NCBI GenBank assembly: GCA_023362775.1
Contig: JALMGJ010000006.1
Location: 57,185,001 to 57,249,000 of the forward strand
Source: Charina bottae
Taxonomy: Eukaryota > Chordata > Lepidosauria > Squamata > Charinaidae
Direction of reading: 5' to 3'
Length of the DNA stretch: 64,000 bases
The notes below the pieces were generated by a model. It searched no databases. It had not been told where the DNA came from and saw only the letters and a program-made list of their open reading frames with translations. The translations under genes and the position numbers were made by a program. Within the stretch, counting starts at the first letter, position 1, and every line of letters begins with the position of its first letter. Below, piece by piece: positions 23,399 to 34,267 of the stretch.

Positions 23399-24723
23399 AA
23401 TATTCCCATGATTATTTATCTAATCGCAAAAAAGCAAAAAACTTAAAAACTGTATGTTCTTTTGATATAACAATCATTTCTGGGGCCTCTAGAAACTTTA
23501 AAAGATTAAAGTCAAGTCCCTACCTCCCCTCATTCCCAATTTGTCTACCCATTTTTTTAAAAAGAAACTTTAAAAAATAGAAAGTGCAAGATTGTCCTAA
23601 AGAATGTGAGAGGAATCGTTACCTTTAAACTGGATGAGTGCCTTTCTAATTTTACTTTCTGGATTTACTTATATTTTCGACTCCTTCTCATTATTATTCT
23701 CCTCTCTTATTTATCTGTTCTTTGATCTATTAGCTCCAGTTCTTCAACAAAACATTAAATAACTGTGATTTATGGGAATCTCCAGATTATTATAATAATT
23801 ATATTGTTCCCTTTTCTTATAATCTGTGCTGGTCTGCAACCCCTTTGCCTTCAAAGCATGCTGTAAGAAAACATAACTAAATTAATGTGCAATGAAATAT
23901 GTTGGAGGAAGAAGACACTAAAGTTAAACAAAGGAGATAAATGAAGTACTGTCCTGTAAAGATCTCCAGTTACCATCCATAAAACTTGAGAAGACCTGTA
24001 AACAGATCTCCACAAAAGAAATTGAACAATAAGGTAAAACAAATGATAAAATATTACGATGTAATGAAATTGCCTTCTAAGATTCAGAAATAGCCGAGCA
24101 CAATGGACAAAATGCTGTCTCCCAGTAAGTTGGAGACCAATTTTTGTGGGGTGATGTATAGCTATCCATTATATTATTTCATGGCTAGAGAGCACTTAAG
24201 CAGGATTTCAGCTGGTGGTCCAGAATTAATTGTGCTATATACAGTATGTGTGTACCAACCTATAACAAGGGTTATCTGAGTAGTTTCCCAGAAAAAACAT
24301 GAATCAACAGATACAGATTTTTAATGAATGAGTTCAATCATGTCCTGAAATTATTTTTTACTATTATGTATTCTACAATATATAACACAAGTTGAAAGTC
24401 CCCTTGTATCTTAGACATAAACATTTGGTTTAAACTGTGTTCTCATAGTGCTACTTTTTGCTGGTGATGCAGTCAGTGCGCTTTAAACATACATCTGTTG
24501 GCAGATCCATTAGCATGGGACAACTACGCTCTTGAAAATTGGTTAAGTAAAAGAACTTTTGCTGATGTTTTCTAAATTAGTTCTTGGTTCACTGAAACAC
24601 AGTGTAGGATTTGGAAAAATAGATTTATTGTTAGAAGGCGGCACATTTTTACATTGATAAATGTAATAAAATATCCATAATAGTAAGAGCAGTTTGATAG
24701 TGAAAATAATTGTCTGGAGACCT
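23399..24723. other. Unassigned spacer
   Basis: AT-rich. Small minus-strand frames at 23851-24042 and 24543-24731 show no motifs. Confidence 0.45.
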
Positions 24724-24840
24724 ACATTCAAGCAGTGGCTAGACAGCCATCTGTTGGGAATTATCTAATTTTGATTATTATACTGAACAGGGGTTTGGAC
24801 TCAATGGTCCCTTCTAATACTGTGATTCTTTGATATTATG
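24724..24840 (+). mobile_element. CR1-clade LINE 3' end
   Basis: The phrase order 'cattcaagcagtggctagac', 'agccatctgttggga', 'ggggtttggactcaatgg', 'tgattctttgat' is the 3' terminus of reptile CR1, including the ATTCTATG-type tail in degraded form. Only the last ~115 bp of the element are present. Confidence 0.8.
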
Positions 24841-25435
24841 AAAGACAGAGACTGGATCTCTGATGCCAAGTTTTTATTTGAATTCTTCAAAATGGCTTTA
24901 GTTCAGATCAGAGTGGATCAATTCCCCAGTCTTTGGAGCTCTACTACTATGAACTTCTTTTCCTTCTAGGGACAATCTTCAAGTTTGAATATTGTACATG
25001 TAATCATAGGCTGACCATATTTCCTTCAAACAAAAACGGGACTTTTGGGATGGCAAAACGGGACAGGGTCTTATGCCACCATGCCGGCCTCCAAACCCCG
25101 CCCCCCCAGTCCACGCAATTGGCTCCCACCTGCAAACCCTGCCCCCACCCTACACAATTGGCTCCCGCCTGCAAACCCCGCCCCCATCAGCGTGATTGGC
25201 TCGGATTTTAATTTTTCCCCCCGATTTTTAAAGGTTTTTTTTTCTTCTAGCAGTAAATGGTGCGGCAGAGCTGGTGTGTTTGGGGGAGGCCAGAGTACAC
25301 ACACTGTGCAAACAGCACCGTCATCAGCTGGGGAACAAGGGGCGGGGATGGAGGGGATGGAGGCCCACCACTGCCCCATCCCCCTCGGGCTTGGCCGAGG
25401 GAGGGAGGAGAGTCGCTGCTGCTGCCACCGCCGCA

Positions 25436-25862
25436 GAGCAGGAGAAGCAGGAGGAGCCGGCTGCGCTCGGCTGCTTCAGCCACACCACTCCGCCCCTTGC
25501 TGCCCGCTGAAGCTCCCCAGGGTGGCTGGCTCCTGCTTCTCCTGCTCGGCGGCCTGACAACTCTCCTCCCTTGGCCAAGCCCGATCAGATGCACATACAC
25601 ACACTCACACACTCACAGGACAGACTGCCGTCGGAGACTGCTTCAGTGTGGCTGAAGCCTCCCAGCACGGCCAGCTCCTGCCAAGGGCAGTCTGTCCTGT
25701 GAGTGTGTGTGTGTGCATCTGATCAGGCTTGGCCAAGGGAGGAGAGTTGTCAGGCCGCCGAGCAGGAGAAGCAGGAGCCGGCCACCCTGGGGAGCTTCAG
25801 CGGGCAGCAAGGGGCGGAGTGGTGTGGCTGAAGCAGCCGAGCGCAGCCGGCTTCTCCTGCTC
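25436..25862. repeat. Long inverted repeat inside the hAT element
   Basis: The arms 25436-25627 and 25688-25862 are near-exact inverted copies separated by a ~60-bp centre. They include 'gaagctccccagggtggc' and its complement. The left arm has an extra ten bases near 25450. Transcribed, it would fold into a stem of roughly 170 bp. Confidence 0.93.
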
Positions 25863-25915
25863 AGTGGCCCGACAATTCTCCTCCCTTGGCCAAGCCCGAT
25901 CAGATGCGCGCGCAC

Positions 25916-26182
25916 ACACACACACACACGCACCCCACACCCTCTTTCTCCAGTCTCCCCATGACCAAATGCACCCACACCTGTTGCAGGGAGGCTGGAG
26001 AAAGAGGGTGTGGGGTGCGTGTGTGTGTGTGTGTGCGATTATGCTGAGCAAGTAATCCACACACGCACACATGCACGCACCCCACACCCTCTTTCTCCAG
26101 CCTCCCTGCAATAGGTGCGGGTGCATTTGGTCATGGGGAGACTGGAGAAAGAGGGTGTGGGGTGCGTGTGTGTGTGTGTGTG
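25916..26182. repeat. Chain of CA/TG-flanked inverted repeats
   Basis: The block 'cccacaccctctttctcc' occurs at about 25932 and 26078, and its complement at about 25998 and 26143. The four alternate in orientation, each bordered by a CA or TG run. The spacers between neighbours are also mutual complements ('gaccaaatgcaccc' and 'gggtgcatttggtc'). This looks like stepwise inverted duplication of one hairpin. Confidence 0.93.
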
Positions 26183-26590
26183 CGCGATTACTCTGAGCAA
26201 GTAATCTGCGCACACACGCAGACACACACACACATGCACCCTCTTTCCACAACCTTCCCGTGCCTGCTTTCCTTGGCCTCACCACTGCTGGGCAGACAAT
26301 CTCAGGATCAGGTAAGGAGGCAGGAACCTGGACTGTGGTGCTGTGTCTGCTGCTGGGCTCGCACATGGCAACTGGGCTTCCAGTTGCCGCGCTGATAGGG
26401 CCTCTTCCGGGCTGCCTCCAATGGCAAGTCCGGCTCCAGTCCTCCTTCCTGTCTTCCTGTCCTCCTTCCCGCCGGGTTTAAAAAAGGGACAAAATGGAGA
26501 TTTTGATCAAAACGACGGGACGGTTGAAAAATGCTAAAATAACGGGACAGTCCCATTCAAAACGGGACGTATGGTCATCCTATGTAATCA

Positions 26591-28092
26591 GCATCAAGAC
26601 AGATTATAGAGAAAACTTTATTTATTTACTGACAGTATTAAATTTCTCATAGCAGATTTCAAGAATGAGACTATGTTATATTCTTTTAAATATATCTTAT
26701 ATTCAGTTGGATAAGATTTTTCAACCAGCACATATGCTATGGATTAACAAAGTATAGCACTTATTTAAACCTGAGTTCTAAGCTCATTAATACATGCAGC
26801 TGTATAGAGCATTCATTGGCACTAGGGTTATGCAAAACTTTGATTCAAAGATTTGGTGGCAGTTTGATGACTCCTTCAAATTAAATATCTGAATTAATTC
26901 AATATGTCAACTAGAATCAGTTGCTTCCAAATTGATTTGGAGATTCGGTGAACTTTTGTACATGCAAACTCAAACTTTTACAAAATGGGACCCTGGCTGA
27001 TTCACAAATCTCTAATTACTATATTTTGACCTACAGTGACAACTGTAATATTTCTAAAAACAAATAAAATAAACACTTGTGTATTTCTGCTGTTAGTCAT
27101 ATACCAGTTGATGGTCTGACATTAATCCCATTCATCAAACTCCTTTAAGGAAGTATAGTTTTTTCAATTGCAAATAAGAAAACTAGTAGTGCCTCATTCA
27201 AACCATTTGTCTTGAAAATTTAATTTGTTTCATTACAACAAAGAAAGGTTAAAAGCTGTAAGGTAAACACATTTGTATTAAAAAATGCAAACTGAATGAA
27301 TGTCTCATGCTGAAATCATGTCAGATACATTTCACTCCAGATTCATTACTTGGCACTCTATTTTGATTATTCTTGTACTGGGATTACCTTCCTGTCAATT
27401 AAGGAAGATGTATGGCCTAGGATTTAAATTGTGGATTGTTTTAGGAAGAACCATCCATCTAAAAAGCAACTTATCCATCTAGCTTTTGACAATAAACTTT
27501 TAAGAAATTCTATAATTAGATTAGAAGATCCCATAAAAGGATGACAATCTTGTGCCTGATGAAATAAGTGCACTTGCTGCAATAAGTCTGCATGTGTTAG
27601 TATATAAAAGCTTATCTAATTATTTATATTAGTATGTTCCATTATCTACAGCTGGAGATTATAGGTCTTCTATGTATTTTTAAAATAACTGATACTGAAA
27701 TGTCAGACAAGTTTGAACTGAAGCTATCATGAATACACTTAATTTCATAGTAAAAATTGCTGAGAGCACAATGCAGTACAAAATTATGTATACTGATGTC
27801 CTATCTTGAAGTGTCATTGCTGTGGCTTGCACCCTGATGGCTTCATCCAAAGCCTGCATCTATGTTGCCCTGCAAATTCAGTGACTCTATTGGCAGCTTA
27901 TGTACACTTTGCTTTTGTAAATGGTTTCATCACAGCTGTAAATGAATAAATTGTAGGGGCAGAGTAAATGTGCACATAAGTATACAAATAAGGGTAAGGT
28001 CTCCTCTAATCCAAGTCTTGCTTTCTACCCTTGTCAGTGGAAGATAATGGGTAACCCCAGAAGCTCACCACAAAAACAATATCCCAGGCTTG
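26591..28092. other. Unassigned spacer
   Basis: AT-rich, no supported gene. A stretch near 26820-27010, with 'gattcaaagatttggtgg' and 'gatttggagattcggtg', may be an eroded repeat that I cannot name. Confidence 0.4.
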
Positions 28093-28150
28093 CCCAAATT
28101 GGGGTCTTCCTTATGTTGGACCACAGCTCCCAGAATGCTCAGACAGCATG
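28093..28150. mobile_element. Eroded MITE fragment
   Basis: A single arm of the 'cacagctcccagaatgctc' foldback type. It is partial, without readable ends or target duplication. Confidence 0.4.
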
Positions 28151-28254
28151 GCCTGTAAGCACACTGGCTATGGATTCTTGGAATGGTAATCCACTGTGTC
28201 TGGAAGGATCAAGTTTACCGCAACAGTAAGCTTCCTTTCACCTCAAGCAACAAT

Positions 28255-29073
28255 TCTCAGTGCCTGGGGTCTGTGGGGGTCTGGATGGGGAACAACAGGC
28301 TTTGGCTGAACCCTGGTAAGACAGAGTGGCTGTGGGTTGATGGCTCCTCTGGACCCGGGAAGTTATCATCTCTAGCTCTGGATGGGGTTGCACTTCCCCA
28401 TTCAGACCCAGTGCGGAATCTGGGGGTCCTCCTGGACTCACGGCTCCTGCTCGAAGAGCAGGTGGCAGTCGTGGCCAGAAGGGCCTTTGCGCAACTCCAT
28501 GTTGTGCATCAGCTACGCCCTTTCCTGGATCAGGATGCCCTCCATACAGTCACTCATGCCCTCATCATCTCCCATATAGACTATTGCAATGTGCTCTACA
28601 TGGGGCTACCCTTGAAGAGTATCCAGAAGCTTCAGCTGGTCCAGAATGCGGCTGCGCGCGCAGTTATTGGTGCCCCAAGATTGGCACATGTGACACCTCT
28701 GCTGTGCCAGCTGCACTGGGTGCCAATATGCTTCCGGGTCCAATTCAAGGTGTTGGTTATCACCTTTAAAGCCCTACATGGCATGGGACCAGGTTACCTG
28801 AGGGACCGTCTCATCCCCATAACATCGAACCGTCCCACTCAATCATGCAGGGAGGGCATGCTGCGGACCCCGTCGGTAAGGGAATTTCACTTGGTGTGGT
28901 CCAAGAGGCGGGCTTTCTCTGCAGTGGCACCCTCCCTCTGGAACATTCTACCCCTGGAGGTGAGGCAGGCCTCCTCGCTCCCAGCCTTCAGGAAAAATTT
29001 GAAGACCTGGTTCTGCCATCTCGCCTGGGATGGGAAGGGTAACAGCTCCTCCTGGCGATGGCTGGCGCCATAG
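28255..29073 (+). pseudogene. L2 reverse transcriptase C-terminal fragment
   Basis: The open frame begins at an ATG at 28183, but LINE similarity starts about residue 25 with 'GVWMGNNRLWLNPGKTEWLW', just past the lost YADD box. It continues with 'LGVLLDSRLLLEEQV', 'SHIDYCNVLYMGLP', 'KLQLVQNAAARAV', 'VQFKVLVITFKALHG' and 'PLEVRQASSLPAFR', and stops at 29071-29073. It lacks the endonuclease and the catalytic half of the RT, so it is inactive despite the open frame. The upstream ~70 bases of the frame are flanking DNA. Confidence 0.92.
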
Positions 29074-29268
29074 ACCCCGCTTTTAAATATGATCTTATAG
29101 CCCTTGGATTTTATATTTAACTTATTTTTTACTTGTATGGTGTTGTATTGTACTGAATTGTATTTTATATATCTTAATTGTTGATCTTACTGTAAACCTC
29201 CCAGAGTCCCCCTCTGGGGGAGATAGGCAGTGATAGAAATTGGAGAAATAAATAAAATAAATAAATAA
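28255..29268 (+). mobile_element. L2-clade LINE, 3' third
   Basis: A 5'-truncated L2-type element: the end of the reverse transcriptase domain and the C-terminal region (28255-29073), then a ~140-bp 3' UTR, the 'cagagtccccctctggggg' cassette, and an AAATAAAT tail. The coding part has no frameshift or stop up to its natural end, so it is the best-preserved L2 copy in the window. I could not find a convincing target duplication. Confidence 0.93.
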
Positions 29269-29654
29269 AACAGGAGAATAACATACTGTTTCTGGGTATC
29301 TGAACCAATGGGTCTGTCATAGCTAAATAATAGTTCAGAAAACAATATTCTGTGAATTAATTATACCCTAACATGGGAAACTATGATAATCCCGATGTTG
29401 CTGAGTTACAAATTCCAGAAGTCTCAGCTGTGGGGCTAATGGTGAGAGAGGCTAGGAGCTATAGGTCAACAATATCCAGGAAGCTACAGGATTCCAACCG
29501 TGATTTAACCCTTAAAAATGTTACCCTAACTTTGCCTGTGAATTCCAGAAACTGCTATCACTTTACTTACCTGCAGATAATAACATCTAGGAATATAATA
29601 CAACATCATGTAATATCTAAAATTAAAAAAAACATTGAATAAATTCAAGAGTAT
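29269..29654. other. Unassigned spacer
   Basis: Contains a weak 'gttacaaattccagaagtc' MITE-like phrase near 29405. I see no gene. Confidence 0.4.
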
Positions 29655-29722
29655 TTTTAACTGCCCAGAGTCCCTCTTTCAGGCAGTGGCAAAATTTGAT
29701 AAATAAATAAATAAACAAACAA
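29655..29722 (+). mobile_element. L2-type LINE 3' tail fragment
   Basis: It has 'ctgcccagagtccctcttt', a short G/C stretch, then 'ggcaaaatttgataaata' and an AAATAAAC tail: the terminal cassette of an L2-type element without its body. Confidence 0.65.
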
Positions 29723-31203
29723 AGAACAGCAGAGGAAGGATTTAAACAGAGCCCTTAAACTCAAAGAAGGATGTATAGCTTTTCTTCTGGTCTGAAAATA
29801 TATCTTATAAATAAGCCTTTCTAGGCAGGGGATCCTATAATCAAAGCACACTTCTCTTTTTTCATTCAAGGAGGGAGGCACACATGAAGAAGTCTCAGAA
29901 GATAAATGAAAGATTCGACAGGGATGTAGTGATGTATTCTGGACTAAGTTTAAATGTTAATCATACCAGCATTTGGAATCTCATCTCAGCATGAGCTGAT
30001 CATGTTAACATAAAAGCAATAAACTTCTTAGTGATTTGTGTCCCAAGCTGGCAACACAATCATCACCCATTCTACTTTTGTGTTAGAATTCCATTGTTTG
30101 GTCACATTTAGATTCACAAAAGGATGAGTTTTCCAGATTGATCAGTAAGATGAATAATATACAGTAAACAAGATACATTTCACTGAATGTCACCATTGCA
30201 TTAGGCTGACTCAGTGCAAATAGTCTGACATGTTATGCCTTTACAACCCAGAAAGCTAAGAACTTCTTCACTAGGATTAGTGTCGTAGTCAGATCTATTT
30301 TTCATTGTCAGTGTCACAGGAACATACATTTCAGCTCAGTCTCCCACCACTCTAAAGGCACAAATATGGCTGCCAGTTATGCTTGTTAGTGATGTCATAA
30401 CAAGAATGGTTCATTTAATAAAAATGTACATCCAATATCCCCTGAACCATATTTTGTCTACATAGTACCAAGTGATCAGGTACTAACTAAAGGCAATGAA
30501 TCAGTAGGGAATTCATTGTGACTTTTCAGGTGATTAAAGTCATTAACTTGTGACTTATTACAGCAGCTGAGGCATTCCGTAATCAGCCAGAATTGCATGG
30601 GCTGTCATGTCTTAATGCTTAATTAATTTTTGGCATGTGCAATTGAGAAAACAATCTTTCTACCTCAAAGAAATTATAGGAAAAGGAAATGATGATGATC
30701 TGCTCTGCAGTATATTCGATTCTTTCCAAAGTATACTGAGAATATTTTGCTTTACAAATAATGACCAGTGCAGTTGCCAGCTGCTTAGAAACCACTCTTT
30801 TAAAATTTCCCCCCCGTTTTATTTTTTGAAAAAATCCTTGCCCGACTTCAAGAAATTCTGGAATTGGCTTCATGTCTGTTTCTCGGTCAAAATTCCCTGT
30901 GGTTTAAACAAGAGCAGCTGTGAGCTCTCCTCCAACCCTCCCCTTTTTTGAAAAGCTAAATAATGGTTAGGCAAAAAGTCAAGCCATGCCACTTGAGCTG
31001 AGAGGTCCAGAATTCAAGATGACAGAGACTTAACAAGAAGAGTTTTCTTGCCAATCTTTAAGGAAGATTTAAAATGTTTTAAGTTTTCTCCTGAAAAAGT
31101 ACCAAAAAAAGTACACACAGAGACAAAATGTACAAACAAAAGTAGCTCATCTTACCTCTCTCTCTCTCTTCCTCTTTCTCCACCTTTTTCCATAAAGCAG
31201 CAG
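29723..31203. other. Unassigned spacer; possible conserved non-coding block
   Basis: No gene. The block near 30530-30680 is AT-rich but compositionally complex, with 'taattaattttt'-type homeodomain-like sites. By eye it could be conserved non-coding DNA; this is speculative. Confidence 0.3.
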
Positions 31204-31295
31204 TAGGGAATCTGAGGTCTCTGAAACGTGGTTGAACTGCAACTCCCAGCTGCTTCAGACAGTGTGACTAATATTGCTGGAAACCGTACTACACA
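31204..31295. mobile_element. Eroded MITE fragment
   Basis: 'gaactgcaactcccagctg' followed by 'cagacagtgtgacta' resembles the foldback family with 'aactcccag' arms. Ends unclear. Confidence 0.4.
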
Positions 31296-31903
31296 CTGTT
31301 TAATGAGACTATAGATTTGTTGCCCATGCTTTCTAGGATAGGTGCACAGATATTCTGTCTTGGTTGTGATGCACTGAACATGATTTTAAATGAGAAAAGA
31401 AGAAAGTCACTTCCTTTCCTATGGCTAACAGGACTCTAGCATACTATACTATATGTGGATATGTATACCATGGTGGGACTACTATATCTGCGCTGCAAAC
31501 TCTTCCTTTCTCCTCCACTCCAGTCACTGGAACAACATGCAACCATGGTTACAACTATTGGGGTTGGGGGAAAGGTGGCTTGCAAAAAATGCTGTCATTG
31601 TTTATTTGTTTAAATGTAGGGGTATCATTTTACCATAACAGTTTGGGGTATCAGTTCACCTTAACAGCTTTTTAATGCCGGTGGGATCAGGGGCATCCTT
31701 GGGGGAGAGGCAGCATCAAAAAAATCAAGATCAAAGTCCCACCCCTCTTTTACATGACAAAAAGCTGGATGGAAATAAGTCATGAATTACTATCTGGAAG
31801 CTGAATGTGTAGTTCACAAGATAATTAAGATAGTTGGTTTCATAAGCCATTGTCTTGCATCTGCCTCAGTTTTCCGAGCCATTATTTTATAGCTGACTAT
31901 AAT
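31296..31903. other. Unassigned spacer
   Basis: No recognised feature. Overlapping frames at 31421-31675 are short and without motifs. Confidence 0.4.
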
Positions 31904-31905
31904 TA

Positions 31906-31953
<48 letters not shown>

Positions 31954-32071
31954 TATATTTTATATATATATGTATATTATATTATATATTTTATATATAT
32001 TATATTATATTATATTATATTATATTATATTATATTATATTATATTATAATATTATATATTATATATATAA
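31904..32071. repeat. AT-only tract: (TG)n, (TA)n, (TTATA)n
   Basis: A short TG run is followed by about 16 TA units, then by about ten TTATA units and a TA-rich end. It has almost no G or C over ~150 bp and is self-complementary, so it can extrude cruciforms. It generates a meaningless Tyr/Ile frame. Confidence 0.97.
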
Positions 32072-33009
32072 TTGTTCAGCTTTCCATATTCTGCAAGTTG
32101 CATATATGTGCTCAGTGACAGGATCAACATTTTTAATACAACCAAGGCATTTTAAAAAAAACTTCCCAGTGTTTTTATAAGAAATCAGTACAGCGGTGTA
32201 AAAAAATACCAGGATTATTGAGATATACTGTATGTGCCTAGTAATTGATTTATTTTAATGCAGATTCATTTTTACAATATTTATTTTATTTATTTATTAT
32301 TCGAATTTATGACCGCCCATCTCTACAATATACCCAGCTTCTCTGATATCTCCTTTTCCTAATTAATCCCATATTTTGCTTTACAGCAGATCTTTGCACA
32401 TTATTAACAAATTCCAAAGACCATCAACCATCTTCACAAACAGTTGGGAAATAAACTGCATTCTGTGCATCTGATTATGAACAGAGAAGTAGACTGTTCA
32501 ATGAGATCCAGTCCATCTACATTCTAAAAATTCATTATTTATACTTTCCAACCTGCTGTAAATATATAAACCTCTGTTGATGCATTGTCTTGTGTTTATA
32601 TTTCACAGTAGAAAACATACATGACACTTCCTGCTGTGGACTGAGTGACTAGTTATAATATTAATAGCTTTAATAAGCTTTAAAACAATCCCATGTTTTA
32701 CTTGCTGGCCCTTTGTTCATTGTTGGCTTGCTAATAAAATGCAGCCTTTCAGTTACACTTTTAAATCAATTTGTTTTTTCAAGATGTGAAAAGCCTTTAA
32801 GGCTTGCAGGAGAGTTACTCATGGAAATAAAATATGTATGGTCCTTTGTTCCTAAAGAGTTCACCAGAAAACAGCATATTACCTAAGCAAAATTAGAGCC
32901 CAGATGGCCAGTGGTTATTATAAACAGATCTATGCTCTCTCCACACTGATTTTGAATGAAGTTTTTAGTTCCTTAGGTATTATCTAGCAAAATGGTTACT
33001 TTTCCCCTT
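32072..33009. other. Unassigned spacer with one L2-tail scrap
   Basis: At 32276-32325 the minus strand reads 'gagatgggcggtcataaatt' and an AATAAATA tail, matching an L2 3' end. The rest is AT-rich. 32690-32830 has a complex composition, but nothing can be assigned. Confidence 0.45.
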
Positions 33010-33247
33010 TCTTTTTTATAGTTTACTTCCTAGACATAAATATACATTTTAAGGAAATATATTAGAAACTCTTTCTTGTCTGTAACTTAACTGTTTAGAA
33101 CATAAGCATTTTTGATAATAGCAAGAGATACAATACTCTGGTCAAAGCCACACACCTAAATTGTTGTGGTTAATGGAGATTACAGCCCAGAACGATGGGA
33201 TGCAAGCATATTTCTTTTTTTACTACAAGCAGATCCAAAATGAATTT
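33010..33247. repeat. Local duplication, left copy (D1)
   Basis: A 238-bp block repeated at 33513-33750 with a single mismatch (C versus A in 'agagata[c/a]aatactc'). No transposon signature is visible at its edges, so this is a segmental duplication rather than an insertion of a repeat family. Confidence 0.97.
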
Positions 33248-33512
33248 GGCTTGTCTGCCTGTGTGACCTCAGCATGCAAGAAAATTTGGTGGATCATCAT
33301 TTTTACCATGTGATCTTTGAGATGCTGGAAGCATTCTAAGAAGATAAAGGAAGTTTAACCAGATCTTTAAAAAAAAAAAAAGAGGCAACAGCAGGCATCA
33401 TACACGGCAGCTAAATAATGATAATGGATATAAAAGTGATGAATCTAATTAGGCATCTCTTTCTTCCAGTAAATGTTTTGTTCACACAAAAGTTTTACTC
33501 CTGCCAATTAAT
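33248..33512. repeat. 265-bp insert identical to 39188-39452
   Basis: It separates the two copies of the 238-bp duplication and is base-for-base identical to the sequence 5,940 bp downstream, same strand, including the poly-A run of about 13. It has no terminal repeats, tail or target duplication of transposon type. Junction overlap is at most about one base. Confidence 0.97.
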
Positions 33513-33750
33513 TCTTTTTTATAGTTTACTTCCTAGACATAAATATACATTTTAAGGAAATATATTAGAAACTCTTTCTTGTCTGTAACTTAACTGTTTA
33601 GAACATAAGCATTTTTGATAATAGCAAGAGATAAAATACTCTGGTCAAAGCCACACACCTAAATTGTTGTGGTTAATGGAGATTACAGCCCAGAACGATG
33701 GGATGCAAGCATATTTCTTTTTTTACTACAAGCAGATCCAAAATGAATTT
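33513..33750. repeat. Local duplication, right copy (D2)
   Basis: Second copy of 33010-33247. Sequence beyond it (from 33751) is not repeated. The order is therefore D1, insert, D2. Confidence 0.97.
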
Positions 33751-34258
33751 TTCCTTTAAATGACATAGCTTTAAAAGTTTGGTCAAACATTTGAAATATG
33801 CTTCACATGTTATCTTTTTCTCAGAAGTTGACTGGGAAGTAAACTTTAGTGCATTGATTCAATTATATACTACTATGATCTTAAACTAAAATTTACCTGT
33901 AATAAACTCATTCTGACTTCTGATACCAGACGAACCCCACTCCAGAACATCAGATGACCTCCCCTAGAAGTTTAAAGTAAATACTAAATAGCATAGGGGA
34001 AAATATGGAAACCCGTGGGACACCATAGGTTAGTGACGTAGATGTTGTAGGCTGTCAGCGCCAACTTCTGGACTCAGCATGACAGAAAGACAGGACCTCC
34101 TGCAAAACAGTGCACCCAAGGTTTAATTTCATCAAGTGGTCTAAAAGGATACCATGGTTGATGGCATAGAAAACTGCCATCAGGAAAATCAGTAGGGTTA
34201 TATTGCTCCAATTTAGTTTCCATTGTAGGACAATCACCAAAGCAACCAGAGCAGTTTC
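33751..34258. other. Unassigned spacer
   Basis: No gene or nameable repeat. Confidence 0.45.
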
Positions 34259-34267
34259 ACTAACTAT

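Larger units (their letters stand above)
25007..26582. mobile_element. Large GC-rich hAT foldback element, non-autonomous
   Basis: The termini TAGGCTGACCATAT (left) and ATGGTCATCCTA (right) are inverted copies. They are flanked by perfect 8-bp repeats 'tgtaatca' (24999-25006 and 26583-26590). The subterminal regions carry 'aaaacgggac' in both orientations. The 1.58-kb interior is GC- and CpG-rich and consists largely of inverted repeats and CA/TG runs. Many long frames cross it (for example 25045-25557 plus, 25797-26366 minus), but they are low-complexity and mirror one another across the palindromes, so I do not call genes. Confidence 0.88.

Noticed and set aside
25045..26366. Several long open frames on both strands (up to 189 codons)
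   Set aside because: They lie in GC-rich inverted repeats and CA/TG runs of a hAT MITE. The same peptides appear mirrored on the opposite strand, which is expected from palindromes and not from genes.
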